Shown here piece by piece: positions 9,449-18,837 of a stretch of DNA of 64,000 bases (the stretch's first letter is position 1; each line of letters opens with the position of its first letter). The stretch is taken from NCBI RefSeq assembly GCF_003369565.1, contig NZ_PIOD01000011.1:186001-250000 (forward strand), written 5' to 3'. A program made the translations under genes and the position numbers. The stretch is from Oceanobacillus chungangensis. Lineage in GTDB: Bacteria > Bacillota > Bacilli > Bacillales > Amphibacillaceae. The notes under the pieces are model-generated. The model was not told the origin of the DNA. It saw only the letters and a list, made by a program, of their open reading frames with translations, and searched no databases.

Positions 9449-10351
9449 TTAATGGGTTTTACATTTTTCTATTAGTCCAGTCTCCTCTAATACTCTGATC
9501 ATCGTTTCTCCCATGACAGCGGGTGTTTCTGCAACAGTAATCCCGCTAGCTTCCATCACGCGGATTTTCTCTGCAGCAGTGCCCTTACCACCAGAAATAA
9601 TCGCGCCAGCATGTCCCATCCGTTTTCCTGGAGGCGCTGTAGCTCCACCAATGAAGCCAACTACAGGTTTATTCATGTTTGCTTTCACCCATTCTGCAGC
9701 CTCTTCTTCAGCAGTACCACCAATTTCGCCAATCATTATTACCGCTTCTGTTTGATCATCTTCATTGAATGCTTTTAAAACATCAATAAAGTTTGTCCCA
9801 TTTACAGGGTCTCCACCAATACCAACTGCAGTTGATTGGCCGAAACCAGCTTGTGTTAATTGATGAACTGCTTCATATGTCAATGTACCTGAACGCGATA
9901 CAACACCAATATGACCTTTTTTATGGATGTAACCTGGCATAATCCCTACTTTTGTTTCATCTGCGGTGATTACTCCCGGGCAATTCGGTCCAATGAGTCG
10001 AGTTTTTTTGCCTTCCATATAACGCTTCACTTTTACCATATCTAACACAGGGATATGCTCGGTAATACAAATTACTAAATCTAATTCCGCATCAACGGCT
10101 TCGATAATTGCGTCTGCTGCAAATGGTGCTGGTACATAAATCACAGAAACCGTTGCACTTGTTTGGTCTACTGCTTCTTGTAATGTATTAAATACTGGTA
10201 CACCTTCTACTTCTGTCCCACCTTTTTTAGGAGTTACCCCACCAACTATTTTGGTCCCATATTCTAGCATTTGTTTTGTATGGAATGTAGCTGTAGACCC
10301 TGTAATTCCTTGGACAATTACTTTTGTATCTTTATTAATATATACACCCAT
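9449..10351 (-). CDS. sucD: Succinyl-CoA synthetase alpha subunit
   Basis: The 300-aa product is the CoA-binding, phospho-histidine subunit that converts succinyl-CoA to succinate with formation of a nucleoside triphosphate. Visible are the CoA-binding motif [13 protein letters not shown] (about 13-25), [12 protein letters not shown] (about 121) and the active-site His in [14 protein letters not shown] (about 246). It follows sucC by 26 bp, forming the sucCD operon of the TCA cycle. Confidence 0.98.
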   Translation of the reverse strand: MGVYINKDTKVIVQGITGSTATFHTKQMLEYGTKIVGGVTPKKGGTEVEGVPVFNTLQEAVDQTSATVSVIYVPAPFAADAIIEAVDAELDLVICITEHIPVLDMVKVKRYMEGKKTRLIGPNCPGVITADETKVGIMPGYIHKKGHIGVVSRSGTLTYEAVHQLTQAGFGQSTAVGIGGDPVNGTNFIDVLKAFNEDDQTEAVIMIGEIGGTAEEEAAEWVKANMNKPVVGFIGGATAPPGKRMGHAGAIISGGKGTAAEKIRVMEASGITVAETPAVMGETMIRVLEETGLIEKCKTH

Positions 10352-10377
10352 TTGTATGCCGTCCTTTCTATTATTTA

Positions 10378-11538
10378 CTATTTTACTAACGAAACGATTT
10401 TTTCAGCACCATCAGCCATTGAGTCTGCAGCTGTTATATTAAGACCAGATTCTTTCAAGATATTCTTCCCTAAATCAACATTTGTTCCTTCTAATCGAAC
10501 AACTAGTGGAATTTCTAATCCTACTTGTTTTGTTGCCTCGACAACACCTTCTGCAATTACATCACACTTCATAATTCCACCAAAGATATTCACAAAAATT
10601 CCTTTAACATTAGTGTCAGAAAGGATAATCTTAAATGCTTCTGTTACTTTCTCTGCTGTCGCACCGCCCCCAACATCGAGGAAGTTCGCTGGGTCACCGC
10701 CATAATGCTTAATGATATCCATCGTTGACATCGCAAGACCAGCACCGTTAACCATACATCCAATATTTCCATCTAAGGAAATATAGCTTAAGTCATATTT
10801 TGATGCTTCAATTTCTTTTTCATCTTCCTCTTCTAAATCACGTAATTCTTGAATATCTTTGTGACGATACAATGCGTTATCATCAAAGTTTAGCTTCGCA
10901 TCAAGTGCAAGAACTTCACCATCACCAGTTGTAACTAATGGATTTATTTCAGCAATGGAACAATCTTTTTCGACAAATGCTTGATAAAGACTTGTCATAA
11001 ATTGTACTGCTTTATTAATTAATTCGTTTGGTATATTAATATTGAATGCTAGTCTACGAGCTTGATAAGGAGAGAGGCCGATAGCAGGATCAATTACTTC
11101 CTTAAATATCTTCTCTGGTGTCTCTTCAGCTACTTCTTCAATCTCAGTTCCACCCTCTTCAGAAGCCATCATGACAACACGTGAGGTTGCGCGGTCAAGT
11201 ACAACACCCACATAATATTCTTTTTGTATGTCACAGCCTTCTTCAATAAGTAAGCGTTTAACTTCTTTTCCTGCTGGGCCCGTTTGATGGGTTACTAGCG
11301 TCTTTCCTAATATTTCATTCGCATATGTACGAACTTCGTCCAAGCTTTTAGCGACTTTAACACCACCAGCTTTTCCTCGTCCTCCTGCATGGATTTGCGC
11401 TTTTACAACGGTTACATTTGTGCCTAATTTTTCAGCAGCTTCTACAGCTTCGTCCACCGTAAATGCAACAAATCCATTAGGAACCTTGACACCAAACTCA
11501 CGCAAAAGTTCTTTGCCTTGATATTCGTGAATGTTCAT
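10378..11538 (-). CDS. sucC: Succinyl-CoA synthetase beta subunit
   Basis: The 386-aa product has an ATP-grasp domain (about 1-240; [20 protein letters not shown] at about 46) and a C-terminal CoA-ligase domain with [15 protein letters not shown] and [12 protein letters not shown]. It binds the nucleotide and succinate and pairs with SucD. The ATG at 11538 is preceded by AGGAGG. It is the first gene of sucCD, with its own promoter. Confidence 0.98.
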   Translation of the reverse strand: MNIHEYQGKELLREFGVKVPNGFVAFTVDEAVEAAEKLGTNVTVVKAQIHAGGRGKAGGVKVAKSLDEVRTYANEILGKTLVTHQTGPAGKEVKRLLIEEGCDIQKEYYVGVVLDRATSRVVMMASEEGGTEIEEVAEETPEKIFKEVIDPAIGLSPYQARRLAFNINIPNELINKAVQFMTSLYQAFVEKDCSIAEINPLVTTGDGEVLALDAKLNFDDNALYRHKDIQELRDLEEEDEKEIEASKYDLSYISLDGNIGCMVNGAGLAMSTMDIIKHYGGDPANFLDVGGGATAEKVTEAFKIILSDTNVKGIFVNIFGGIMKCDVIAEGVVEATKQVGLEIPLVVRLEGTNVDLGKNILKESGLNITAADSMADGAEKIVSLVK

Positions 11539-11571
11539 CTTTCATCCTCCTATCAATTTAACTGCAACTTC

Positions 11572-11600
11572 ATTGTATAAAAAATATGCAAAATAAACAA
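11572..11600 (-). promoter_or_regulatory. Sigma-A-type promoter of sucC-sucD
   Basis: Minus strand TTGTTT (11595-11600), 17-bp spacer, TACAAT (11572-11577), located 34 bp upstream of the sucC ATG in an AT-rich stretch. Confidence 0.7.
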
Positions 11601-11630
11601 GAAATATAGAATTGATTAATAATTCCTGAA

Positions 11631-11655
11631 AGGGATGGACTCATTTTCCATCCCT
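11631..11655 (-). terminator. Terminator at the end of ylqH
   Basis: AGGGATGGA (11631-11639) pairs with TCCATCCCT (11647-11655). The downstream part of the stem includes the last codons and stop of ylqH. The T run is short, so it may be only partly efficient. Confidence 0.65.
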
Positions 11656-11922
11656 CTCTTCCATATTCTGATCCACTCTATAAATAAATGCAAATACTTC
11701 TGCAACGACTTTGTATAACTCTTCCGGGATTACTTCATTAATATTTAGCTCCGCTAATAACTCTATTAGTGAAGCATCTTCTATAATAGGCACATTATTT
11801 TCTTTCGCCTTTTTAATGATTTCCTCAGCAATGATACCTTTACCTGTTGCAGATACTTTAGGAGCATAATCTGTTTCAGCCTCATATTTGAGTGCTACCG
11901 ATTTTTTTCGTTTTTCCGTCAT
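11641..11922 (-). CDS. ylqH: YlqH, FlhB C-terminal-domain-like protein
   Basis: The 93-aa product resembles the cytoplasmic C-terminal domain of FlhB/EscU, the export-gate protein that switches substrate specificity in type III secretion. Visible are the ALKYEAETDYAPKVSATGKG opening and IIEDASLIELLAELNINEVIPEEL. The NPTH self-cleavage motif of full FlhB is not present, and there are no membrane helices. It overlaps the end of ylqG by 4 bp. B. subtilis has the same pair; its role is not established to my knowledge. Confidence 0.9.
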   Translation of the reverse strand: MTEKRKKSVALKYEAETDYAPKVSATGKGIIAEEIIKKAKENNVPIIEDASLIELLAELNINEVIPEELYKVVAEVFAFIYRVDQNMEERDGK

Positions 11923-13709
11923 ATTCGGTAATCAACTCCTCCGTTTAATGACTCTTTTTTGTAACTAACTAGCTTTGTCTTAACTTGTTCTTTCTCTGAT
12001 AAAGGTTTTATGGATATGCTTGATAGATGATAATCCAATTCCTCTAATCCCTTTCTTAGCAGTGGTTGATAAGCATCTGTGTTCGTCTTTATCTGGTCAT
12101 AATCATTGAATACTGTAATAGAAACTGACCGTTTCTGAATATTCATGTCGATAACTGTTTCTTTTAATTTAGCAAGATTTAGATAAAATAATATTCGACA
12201 AAATTCTGGATTTATTTGTCCAGTTTCGGTTTTTCTACTTTCAAATTCTAACTCTATATCATAATTTAGACCTAGTTTTTCAGCGGGAATTTGCAAGCTT
12301 GCTTGAATAAAATTAGCAGACTCCTGTACTGAATTTATTTGCATACCATTGATGAAATGTAATAATTTCGAACTAGATTCCCTTAGAGAGCCATCATCAG
12401 TTTGCAATAATTGAATTAGCATTTCCTTGATTGTTGCTTGTTGTTGAACTTGCTCATTTGCAATTTGATTTTCATAAAACAGTCCAGTAAGCAAGAGCGC
12501 TTGTGTTAGCTGCTGCTGAAACTGCTTCTGTGGGGTTGCTGAAAGAAATGCGTGATCCTTGTTAATTGAAAACAATACTTCTTCTAGCATTTCAAATGTC
12601 TGCAGATTGCTCAATAAATATAATAGTTTTTGAACCTGTCCTATTTGTTTGAAATCATTTTCTAATCCAATTACTGCTTGACCGGTTTCCTTCCCTAAGA
12701 GCGGTACTACTCCTTGAACGAGTGCTTGCTTTAACACTCTGAAATCCTCCTCAGGTAGACTCGAACTAGTGGAAATTGCATGGTTTAGTCTCGTATCCAT
12801 TGATTGTAATATACTGTCAGCTTGACTAAGTAGTGGTGCTTGGTTCATATTAAGTTGTGTAAAACTTTGTAAAATCGTGTTAAAATTTAAATTAAACGGT
12901 AACTTAGTGTCTATCCGTGGTAGATCAGTAGCAATACCCTGTTTAACATTAAGCTGCTCTATCCCGTTAGATAATGACTTCCAGGCCGATTCCCAAGCAA
13001 AGAAGTCTGTGTTTTGATTTATTAACCCTAATGATGTAAATAATTGGAATAACGGTTGTTTATTTGTATTTATTTGTTTGACCAAAGATGCATTAATATC
13101 CGTTGGCTTTTCAATCAATTGACTTAATTGATTGACGAGTTCTGAGTGCACGTTATTTTTCCTTAACTGATTCAATAAATTTTTCATTAAGTCAGTTTGT
13201 TTCATTGAATCAACCGTCTGCAATGCTTCGAATATAAACCGATTAATTGGTGATTTACGAGAAAACATTTCAGTTAATACTTTTTGAGCTTCTTCATCAT
13301 TTTTTTTGCTGTCCAATAACTGTAAAGCATCGATTAATTGTGCTTTATTAAAGGTAATGTTACTATCTAAAAGCTGCTGAACAAAGGCTACATTGTCTTT
13401 TGTTGTTTTTAAGCTTAAATGCTTCAGTAAACGAATAGCATTCGTCTTCGTATGACTTGTTAATGCTTCACCAATCACCTTCAACGGAATAACATTTCCG
13501 GTAGATTGCACTTGGAAATGGTATTTTTCACCGACCAAAAGATTAGCCTCTAGTTGAGCGGTCATTTTTTGCATTCCCAATAGTATTTGTGCTTTATTAT
13601 TAGGATATAATTTCAAAATTTTCCCTTCCACAATTTGTCCAACCCGAAACTTTTGCTGAGGTTCTACTACTTGATTCATTCGTATTCCAACGATTTTATT
13701 TATACTCAC
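11919..13709 (-). CDS. ylqG: YlqG, FliK-like protein of unknown function
   Basis: The 596-aa, Gln/Asn-rich product has a short N-terminal beta-like region (about 15-75) and a long helical middle. Its C-terminal part (about 490-585) has the pattern of the hook-length-control (FliK) C-terminal domain, with FYLNLAKLKETVIDMNIQ, RSVSITVFNDYDQI and LLRKGLEELDYHLSSISIKPL. Start is GTG at 13709 with GGGAG nine bases upstream. Translational overlap with the FlhB-like ylqH suggests the two proteins interact. No signal peptide or membrane segment is seen. Confidence 0.85.
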   Translation of the reverse strand: MSINKIVGIRMNQVVEPQQKFRVGQIVEGKILKLYPNNKAQILLGMQKMTAQLEANLLVGEKYHFQVQSTGNVIPLKVIGEALTSHTKTNAIRLLKHLSLKTTKDNVAFVQQLLDSNITFNKAQLIDALQLLDSKKNDEEAQKVLTEMFSRKSPINRFIFEALQTVDSMKQTDLMKNLLNQLRKNNVHSELVNQLSQLIEKPTDINASLVKQINTNKQPLFQLFTSLGLINQNTDFFAWESAWKSLSNGIEQLNVKQGIATDLPRIDTKLPFNLNFNTILQSFTQLNMNQAPLLSQADSILQSMDTRLNHAISTSSSLPEEDFRVLKQALVQGVVPLLGKETGQAVIGLENDFKQIGQVQKLLYLLSNLQTFEMLEEVLFSINKDHAFLSATPQKQFQQQLTQALLLTGLFYENQIANEQVQQQATIKEMLIQLLQTDDGSLRESSSKLLHFINGMQINSVQESANFIQASLQIPAEKLGLNYDIELEFESRKTETGQINPEFCRILFYLNLAKLKETVIDMNIQKRSVSITVFNDYDQIKTNTDAYQPLLRKGLEELDYHLSSISIKPLSEKEQVKTKLVSYKKESLNGGVDYRI

Positions 13710-13731
13710 GTAGCTTGACTCCCTTACCTCT

Positions 13732-14520
13732 TTAATAACTTACTCGTGATTTCGTTAACACATCTCGAATGGGTGCAAATGATCTTCTATGATATGGTGT
13801 TGCTCCGTATTCTTTTATCATCTCTATATGATGCTTCGTACCATAACCCATATTTGAACTAAAATTATAATTTGGATATTCCTGATGTATTTCTTTCATT
13901 AGGTGATCACGGGATACTTTGGCCAAGATACTTGCTGCTGCAATCGAAATACTTTTCGCATCTCCTTTGATAATTGACTCTGAGGAGCATGGAAGTCCAC
14001 TTAGTTGTACTGCATCAATTAATACATGATCTGGCTTTGGTTCAAGCTGATTTACAGCCTCTCGCATTGCTAATTTTGTTGCTTCAAAAATATTCATTTC
14101 ATCGATTGTTTCACTGCTAATGATCGAAATTCCATAACTAATGGCTTCTTCTTTAATGATAGAAAAAAACTTCTCTCTCGTCACTTCATTTATTTGTTTC
14201 GAATCATTTAGTCCAAGCAATTTAAAATCCCTTGGTAATATTACCGCTGCTGCCACAACTGGCCCCGCAAGTGGTCCTCGCCCTGCCTCATCAATTCCGG
14301 AAATATATTGCTTTCCTTTAGCGAAGGCTGATTGTTCATAACAGCACATTTCTTGATAGTTCTTCTCTAGCTCCGCTTGCTTTGCCAAACGTTTTTCGTA
14401 TGTATAAATTAATTTCTGGACACCTTTCCGTTCATCCTTCTTCAATTGTTCAAGCATTGTATCATTTAATTCTCTATTATCTAGTAGTTTTTTTAAATTT
14501 GAAATTGATTGTTTCTCCAT
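13732..14520 (-). CDS. rnhB: Ribonuclease HII
   Basis: The 262-aa enzyme removes ribonucleotides and RNA from RNA-DNA hybrids. The catalytic acidic residues appear in GIDEAGRGPLAGPVVAAAV (Asp77, Glu78), in DHVLIDAVQL and in the later SRDHLM region. An N-terminal helical extension of about 70 residues is typical of Bacillus RnhB. It precedes ylqG by 22 bp. Confidence 0.97.
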   Translation of the reverse strand: MEKQSISNLKKLLDNRELNDTMLEQLKKDERKGVQKLIYTYEKRLAKQAELEKNYQEMCCYEQSAFAKGKQYISGIDEAGRGPLAGPVVAAAVILPRDFKLLGLNDSKQINEVTREKFFSIIKEEAISYGISIISSETIDEMNIFEATKLAMREAVNQLEPKPDHVLIDAVQLSGLPCSSESIIKGDAKSISIAAASILAKVSRDHLMKEIHQEYPNYNFSSNMGYGTKHHIEMIKEYGATPYHRRSFAPIRDVLTKSRVSY

Positions 14521-14584
14521 GATGACACCATTCTCTCTATTTTATATCGTTAAAAAATAATCTAACTTTATTGTTTATCAAGCA

Positions 14585-14901
14585 TTTATATAAAGTGCGG
14601 CAAAACTTTGGATGATATTTGCTACCTTGGCTGTCGGTCCAGAAATACACTTCGCTTTCCGCGGGGAGCTGTTTAGCCTTCTTGTTGTCGCACTTCGAAG
14701 TCTCACCTAGGCTCTTCTTCCCGCAGGAGTATTCGTGTATTTCTTCCGCTGAGGATAGTGCAGCAGAATTTAGAAACTAAAGAATAGAAACCCACTAACT
14801 AACGATGTTGATTGTATCAATTTCAGAAGGTTAGTGTGTAACTACTAACAACTGTCCAGATTTAAAACACAATTTTCATTAGTTCTCACTCTATATCAAT
14901 G
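14585..14901 (-). mobile_element. MITE-A copy A1
   Basis: The left end TATATAAAGTGCGGC and right end TTAGTTCTCACTCTATATCA are decayed forms of the family ends. The fold-back core (14642-14743) opens GAAATACACTTCGC and closes GTGTATTTC. Here the inner GGTGAG/CTCACC stem and the apical hairpin are partly lost. Orientation is opposite to A2-A5. It fills the rnhB-rbgA gap with no gene. Confidence 0.8.
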
Positions 14902-14930
14902 AAGCATCTATATCAGCAACCAGTCAAGAT

Positions 14931-14969
14931 AAAAAACAGACATCCATCCGCGTATTTAAGATGCATGTC
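14931..14969 (-). terminator. Terminator of lepB-rbgA
   Basis: GATGCATGTC (14960-14969) and GACATCCATC (14939-14948) pair with one mismatch; the minus transcript then runs TGTTTTTT. Confidence 0.82.
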
Positions 14970-14976
14970 ATATTAT

Positions 14977-15822
14977 TTATTCTGGTGATTCAAGTGTAAT
15001 ATTACCAAGTCGTCCTGAACGAAGATCTTGCAGTACAATTTCTGATACTTTATCAAGATTTATATTACCGCCACTTTCCAATGCACCTCTTTGCTTGCCG
15101 ATTAACTTAAATATTTCCCACATATCTTCCATATCATGGTCAATATTAAATCTTTCTTTAAGCAATGCTGGATAATGAACTTGTAAGTATTTGATTACAA
15201 AGACAACAATATCTTGAAGGGATAATAATTGATCCTTTATCGTACCAATTGCCGCTAAACGATAACCAACCATTTGATCTTCAAATTTTGGCCATAAAAT
15301 ACCTGGTGTATCTAATAATTCAAAATCCTTCTTTACTTTAATCCATAATTGATGCTTTGTAATTCCCGGTCGATCTCCTGTTTGTGCAATTTTCTTATTC
15401 GCTAAACGATTAATCAATGTAGACTTACCAACGTTAGGAATTCCAACAATCATTGCTCGAGCTGGTCTTGGCTGTATTCCTTTCTTCATCAGCTTATCCA
15501 TTTTTTCTTGTCCAAGCGATTTAGCTAGCTGAATGACTTTCTTAATATCTGTTTTATCATTAACATCTACGGCAATAGCTGGAATTTCTTTCTCTTTAAA
15601 ATAGTTAATCCATTGCTCTGTTATGCGCTGATCCGCCAAATCTCTTTTCATTAATACAATCATTTTTGTTTTACTCTGCAATACTTGTTGTAACATTGGA
15701 TTTTGTGAGGATAGAGGTGCTCTTGCGTCAACCAATTCCATTACAAAATCAACTAGTTTTAATTTTTCTTCTACTTGACGCCTTGCCTTTGCCATATGTC
15801 CTGGAAACCATTGTATTGTCAT
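14977..15822 (-). CDS. rbgA: RbgA (YlqF), 50S ribosome-assembly GTPase
   Basis: The 281-aa circularly permuted GTPase acts late in 50S subunit assembly. The order is permuted: the G4 position comes first (VLMKRDLAD, about 57), then G1 GIPNVGKSTLIN (about 128), then G3 DTPG (about 174), followed by the C-terminal RNA-binding helical domain. The usual NKxD of G4 reads MKRD. RbgA has the His residue of the WFPGHMAKA start. It follows lepB by 8 bp. Confidence 0.96.
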   Translation of the reverse strand: MTIQWFPGHMAKARRQVEEKLKLVDFVMELVDARAPLSSQNPMLQQVLQSKTKMIVLMKRDLADQRITEQWINYFKEKEIPAIAVDVNDKTDIKKVIQLAKSLGQEKMDKLMKKGIQPRPARAMIVGIPNVGKSTLINRLANKKIAQTGDRPGITKHQLWIKVKKDFELLDTPGILWPKFEDQMVGYRLAAIGTIKDQLLSLQDIVVFVIKYLQVHYPALLKERFNIDHDMEDMWEIFKLIGKQRGALESGGNINLDKVSEIVLQDLRSGRLGNITLESPE

Positions 15823-15830
15823 ATTTCACC

Positions 15831-16391
15831 CTACTCTCCTACTATTTGTAGTCGATCAAATGGCCAGTAAATAAATTCTGTCTTACCGACAACTTGATCC
15901 ATTGGAATTACACCTAATATCCGACTATCCGTGGAATTCCGGCGATTATCTCCAAGAACAAGTACATGTCCATCAGGAATAACCTCAAATTCTCCCGGTA
16001 AATTCTCAAGTGTAAAATCACTCGTTAATGTTTCATAAGATTCCATTTCGTCCTTTTGGTCCTGTAAGAATGGTTCAGCTACTTCTTCGCCATTAATGTA
16101 TAATACATCATCTTTCATTTCAACATGCTCACCTGGTAGGCCGATAACGCGTTTAATAAAGTCTTTCTCGGAGTTAGCATGAAAGACAATAATATCAAAA
16201 CGCTCGGGTTCCCAAAAACGGTACGTAAATTTATTCACAATCATTTGATCACGATCATGTAACGTAGGCTGCATGGATGGACCATCAACAATGATTGGGG
16301 TAAATAGAAACATCCGAATTACAAGCGCCAAACCAAGTGCAACTAATAAAGCCTTTATCCAGTCTAACCATTCATTCTTTTTCTTTGCCAT
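15831..16391 (-). CDS. lepB: Type I signal peptidase
   Basis: The 186-aa membrane enzyme removes signal peptides from exported proteins. One N-terminal membrane helix (about 11-31) precedes the catalytic Ser39 in GPSMQPT and Lys80 in DFIKRVIGLPG; the GDNRRNSTDSR box follows. I start at ATG 16391 after GGAGGG. A GTG 18 bp upstream lies before the ribosome site and is unlikely. This genomic slot often holds a SipS-type paralogue in related genomes. Confidence 0.95.
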   Translation of the reverse strand: MAKKKNEWLDWIKALLVALGLALVIRMFLFTPIIVDGPSMQPTLHDRDQMIVNKFTYRFWEPERFDIIVFHANSEKDFIKRVIGLPGEHVEMKDDVLYINGEEVAEPFLQDQKDEMESYETLTSDFTLENLPGEFEVIPDGHVLVLGDNRRNSTDSRILGVIPMDQVVGKTEFIYWPFDRLQIVGE

Positions 16392-16465
16392 CGCTATCCC
16401 TCCAAGCACCCAATTTTCACATTCATTGAAATATGAATGGATAAAAATTCCTATTCCAATTCCCA

Positions 16466-16550
16466 GATAGGCTACGTCCAGCTCCAGCGACTAGCGAGAC
16501 TTCCCTCACCTCTGTACGTCGCTAAACGGCCGCTTGCACTTTTGGTTCAG
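16466..16550. repeat. REP-C fragment, GC-rich intergenic repeat
   Basis: TACGTCCAGCTCCAGCGACT and the downstream GTACGTCGCTAAACGGCCGC resemble a GC-rich intergenic repeat I remember from many Bacillaceae (GTCCAGCTCCAGCG-type). It contrasts sharply with the AT-rich surroundings. A related fragment lies at 19480-19528. Confidence 0.45.
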
Positions 16551-16560
16551 TCTTTAAAGT

Positions 16561-16592
16561 AAAAAAAGAAGCTTGTGCACATTGCCAAGCTC
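16561..16592 (-). terminator. Terminator of the rpsP-rplS operon
   Basis: On the minus strand GGAGCTTG, a 10-nt loop and CAAGCTTC form a hairpin followed by TTTTTTT, just after the rplS stop. Confidence 0.85.
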
Positions 16593-16616
16593 CTTTCTGT
16601 TTTTTCGATTCGTGAA

Positions 16617-16964
16617 TTATTTGCGGCGTTCTTTAATACGCGCTGCTTTTCCACGTAGCTCACGAAGATAGTATAATTTCGCACGACGTACAACACCGTG
16701 ACGAGTAACTTCGATTTTGTCTACTCGAGGTGAATGGATTGGGAATGTACGCTCAACACCTACACCGTAAGAGATTTTTCTTACTGTGAAAGTTTCGCTA
16801 ATTCCACCATTTTGACGTTTAATAACAACACCTTCGAATATCTGTATACGTTCACGAGTTCCTTCAACAACTTTAACGTGTACCTTTACAGAATCACCTG
16901 CACGAAACTCAGGGTGATCAGTGCGTAATTGATCTTTTGTTATGTCTGCAATAAGTTTTTGCAT
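16617..16964 (-). CDS. rplS: 50S ribosomal protein L19
   Basis: The 115-aa product has standard L19 length and features: [20 protein letters not shown] near the start, then [21 protein letters not shown] and [20 protein letters not shown]19 sits at the 30S-50S interface. It is the last gene of the operon with trmD and rimM, but has a long leader of its own. The ATG at 16964 follows GGAAGGAG. Confidence 0.99.
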   Translation of the reverse strand: MQKLIADITKDQLRTDHPEFRAGDSVKVHVKVVEGTRERIQIFEGVVIKRQNGGISETFTVRKISYGVGVERTFPIHSPRVDKIEVTRHGVVRRAKLYYLRELRGKAARIKERRK

Positions 16965-16984
16965 TGTTTATTCTCCTTCCAACC

Positions 16985-17030
16985 AATGTTCATCATTCAC
17001 TACAGAACAGCGGAACATCGTTTTTAGTGA
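16985..17030 (-). promoter_or_regulatory. Putative L19 autoregulatory leader with pseudoknot potential
   Basis: In the rplS leader RNA, TCACTA (17025-17030) can pair with TAGTGA (16997-17002), while GATGTTC (17013-17019) in the enclosed loop can pair with GAACATT (16985-16991) beyond it; the second helix includes one G-U pair. This is an H-type pseudoknot ending about 20 nt before the start codon. An L19 leader family is known in low-GC Gram-positives; I cannot check the match to it here. Confidence 0.55.
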
Positions 17031-17115
17031 CTTAAGCACACTTAAGCACAATAATAAATATATCATAAGACAACATGGAGTTCAACAATATTTAATAAAA
17101 TTTCTAGTAGTAATT

Positions 17116-17847
17116 TTATTGTTTCTTAATATCATCTAGTATCTGTTGCTCTTCTGTAGTTAATGAAAAATTCTCCAGTAAATCCTTCCTTCTTTCATAT
17201 GTCCGTTTCAAAGACTGTTTCCTACGCCAAGCTTCAATCTTAGCGTGGTCACCTGAGAGTAGTACTTCTGGAACCTTCATCCCTCTAAAATCTGCTGGTC
17301 TAGTATAATGTGGGTGTTCTAATAATCCTGTGGAGAAAGAATCCATTGGTGCAGACTGATCATTACCAAGTACATCAGGAAGTAAGCGCACGACGCTATC
17401 AACAACGACCATTGCTCCAAGCTCCCCGCCTGTTAAAACATAATCGCCAATCGATATCTCATCTGTTACGAGATGCTCTCTAATTCGCTCGTCATAGCCC
17501 TCATAATGTCCACAAATGAACACTAGATGCTCTTCCTTTGCTAGCTCTTCTGCTTTCTGTTGGCTATAAGGCTCACCTTGCGGGCACATTAAAATAATTC
17601 TTGGCTTTGTTGCCTTCACGTTTACGACTGCTTCGATTGCATCGAAAATAGGTTGAGGCTGCAATACCATTCCTGCACCACCACCATATGGATAATCATC
17701 TACTTTTGCATGCTTACTATCTGAGTATTCCCTAAAGTCAACAAGATTATAGCTGTATTTTCCTTTCTCACGCGCCTTATTCAATATAGACGATTGAAAA
17801 ACTCCAGAAAACATTTCAGGAAAAAGGGTCAAAATATCAATATGCAT
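17116..17847 (-). CDS. trmD: tRNA (guanine-37-N1)-methyltransferase TrmD
   Basis: The 243-aa SPOUT enzyme makes m1G37 in tRNAs, preventing frameshifts. The trefoil knot region is visible: [19 protein letters not shown] (about 53-71), [13 protein letters not shown], and [17 protein letters not shown]. The catalytic Asp lies in RPADFRG. Its ATG overlaps the TAA stop of rimM (TAATG), so the two genes are translationally coupled. Confidence 0.99.
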   Translation of the reverse strand: MHIDILTLFPEMFSGVFQSSILNKAREKGKYSYNLVDFREYSDSKHAKVDDYPYGGGAGMVLQPQPIFDAIEAVVNVKATKPRIILMCPQGEPYSQQKAEELAKEEHLVFICGHYEGYDERIREHLVTDEISIGDYVLTGGELGAMVVVDSVVRLLPDVLGNDQSAPMDSFSTGLLEHPHYTRPADFRGMKVPEVLLSGDHAKIEAWRRKQSLKRTYERRKDLLENFSLTTEEQQILDDIKKQ

Positions 17848-18362
17848 TATTCTAGCAATCCTTCCATTGGTTCAATTACGATTTTCTTTGCTTCAACATC
17901 AATTTCCTTTACAACTTCTTCGATATATGGAATAAGCAAATCTTTACCCTTTTCTTGCTTTACAACCCATACGTCATTTGCACCTGGTGACAAAATTTCT
18001 TTAATTACACCAAGTTTATCACCACTAGTAGTATGAACCTCACAACCAATAATTTCATGATAGTAATATTCATGCTCATCCAGCTGCGATTGCTGTTCTT
18101 CTGATATCTTTAGCTTTAAACCTTTGAATTGCTCCACATCATTAATATTATTCAATCCTTCAAATTGAATTAAATCGAATCCCTTATGCATTCGATGTCC
18201 AACAATGATCAACTCTAATAATGTTCCATTTTCTTTTTCAATATATACTGTTTTGCCGACTGCAAAACGTTCTTCAAAATCAGTAATACGATGCACCTTA
18301 ACTTCGCCACGTATACCATGTGTATTCACAATCTTACCGATATTAAACATTTTATCTTCCAT
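17847..18362 (-). CDS. rimM: RimM, 16S rRNA processing / 30S maturation factor
   Basis: The 171-aa product has an N-terminal RimM domain ([19 protein letters not shown]) and a C-terminal PRC-barrel ([20 protein letters not shown], later GANDVWVV and [10 protein letters not shown]). It helps assemble the 30S head near S19. I start at ATG 18362 with AGGTG upstream. The ATG four codons later is possible but would remove residues matched by the B. subtilis protein. Confidence 0.97.
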   Translation of the reverse strand: MEDKMFNIGKIVNTHGIRGEVKVHRITDFEERFAVGKTVYIEKENGTLLELIIVGHRMHKGFDLIQFEGLNNINDVEQFKGLKLKISEEQQSQLDEHEYYYHEIIGCEVHTTSGDKLGVIKEILSPGANDVWVVKQEKGKDLLIPYIEEVVKEIDVEAKKIVIEPMEGLLE

Positions 18363-18373
18363 TCTTTCACCTA

Positions 18374-18760
18374 CTACTCATCTATTCTAATTACAACATC
18401 ATCTTTAATAATAATTGCTGCACTATCAATATCATTCCAATGCGATCCTTCTGTTACTTCAACAAGAGCTTCAACTTCTTTTTCAATAATTTCACTACCT
18501 ATTTCAAGCATGTCCAGTTGTTCTACTTTAAACTCAACCAACTTAATTTTTTCTTTACGATTATCGATTTCCTGTTGAAATCGTTGCGTAATCTCTTGTT
18601 TGGATATACTTGCTTTATTTTGTAACTTTCTTTTTTCAAAAAGCAATTGTTGACACTCTTGTTCAAGTCGCATTTTCTGTTCATTAAATTTCCGATTTAT
18701 TTTCTCTTTGCTTTTCTCTGTGACAATTTGTTTGATTAGGACCTTTTTGATTATTTTCAT
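18374..18760 (-). CDS. ylqD: YlqD family protein, unknown function
   Basis: The 128-aa product is predicted to be a soluble coiled coil in its first 70 residues ([20 protein letters not shown] and on, rich in Lys, Glu and Gln), followed by a small beta-rich tail with [18 protein letters not shown]. It occupies the ylqD slot between khpA and rimM as in B. subtilis. No enzymatic motif is visible and I know of no assigned function. Confidence 0.88.
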   Translation of the reverse strand: MKIIKKVLIKQIVTEKSKEKINRKFNEQKMRLEQECQQLLFEKRKLQNKASISKQEITQRFQQEIDNRKEKIKLVEFKVEQLDMLEIGSEIIEKEVEALVEVTEGSHWNDIDSAAIIIKDDVVIRIDE

Positions 18761-18810
18761 CTTTTCTCCTCACTCTCACAAAACGCCTTAATATTCAGCA
18801 ATGATACGTA

Positions 18811-18837
18811 AAAGGGAAAGGTATCACCTTTCCCTTT
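18811..18837 (-). terminator. Hairpin between khpA and ylqD, terminator-like
   Basis: AAAGGGAAAGG (18811-18821) and CCTTTCCCTTT (18827-18837) are perfect complements with a 5-nt loop. The hairpin begins within the khpA stop codon and the minus transcript then reads TTTTACG. It may attenuate transcription in the middle of the ribosomal operon or serve as a processing site. Confidence 0.65.

Noticed and set aside
10251-10728. Antisense frames over sucC/sucD
   Set aside because: Shadow frames of strongly coding genes on the opposite strand, without start signals.
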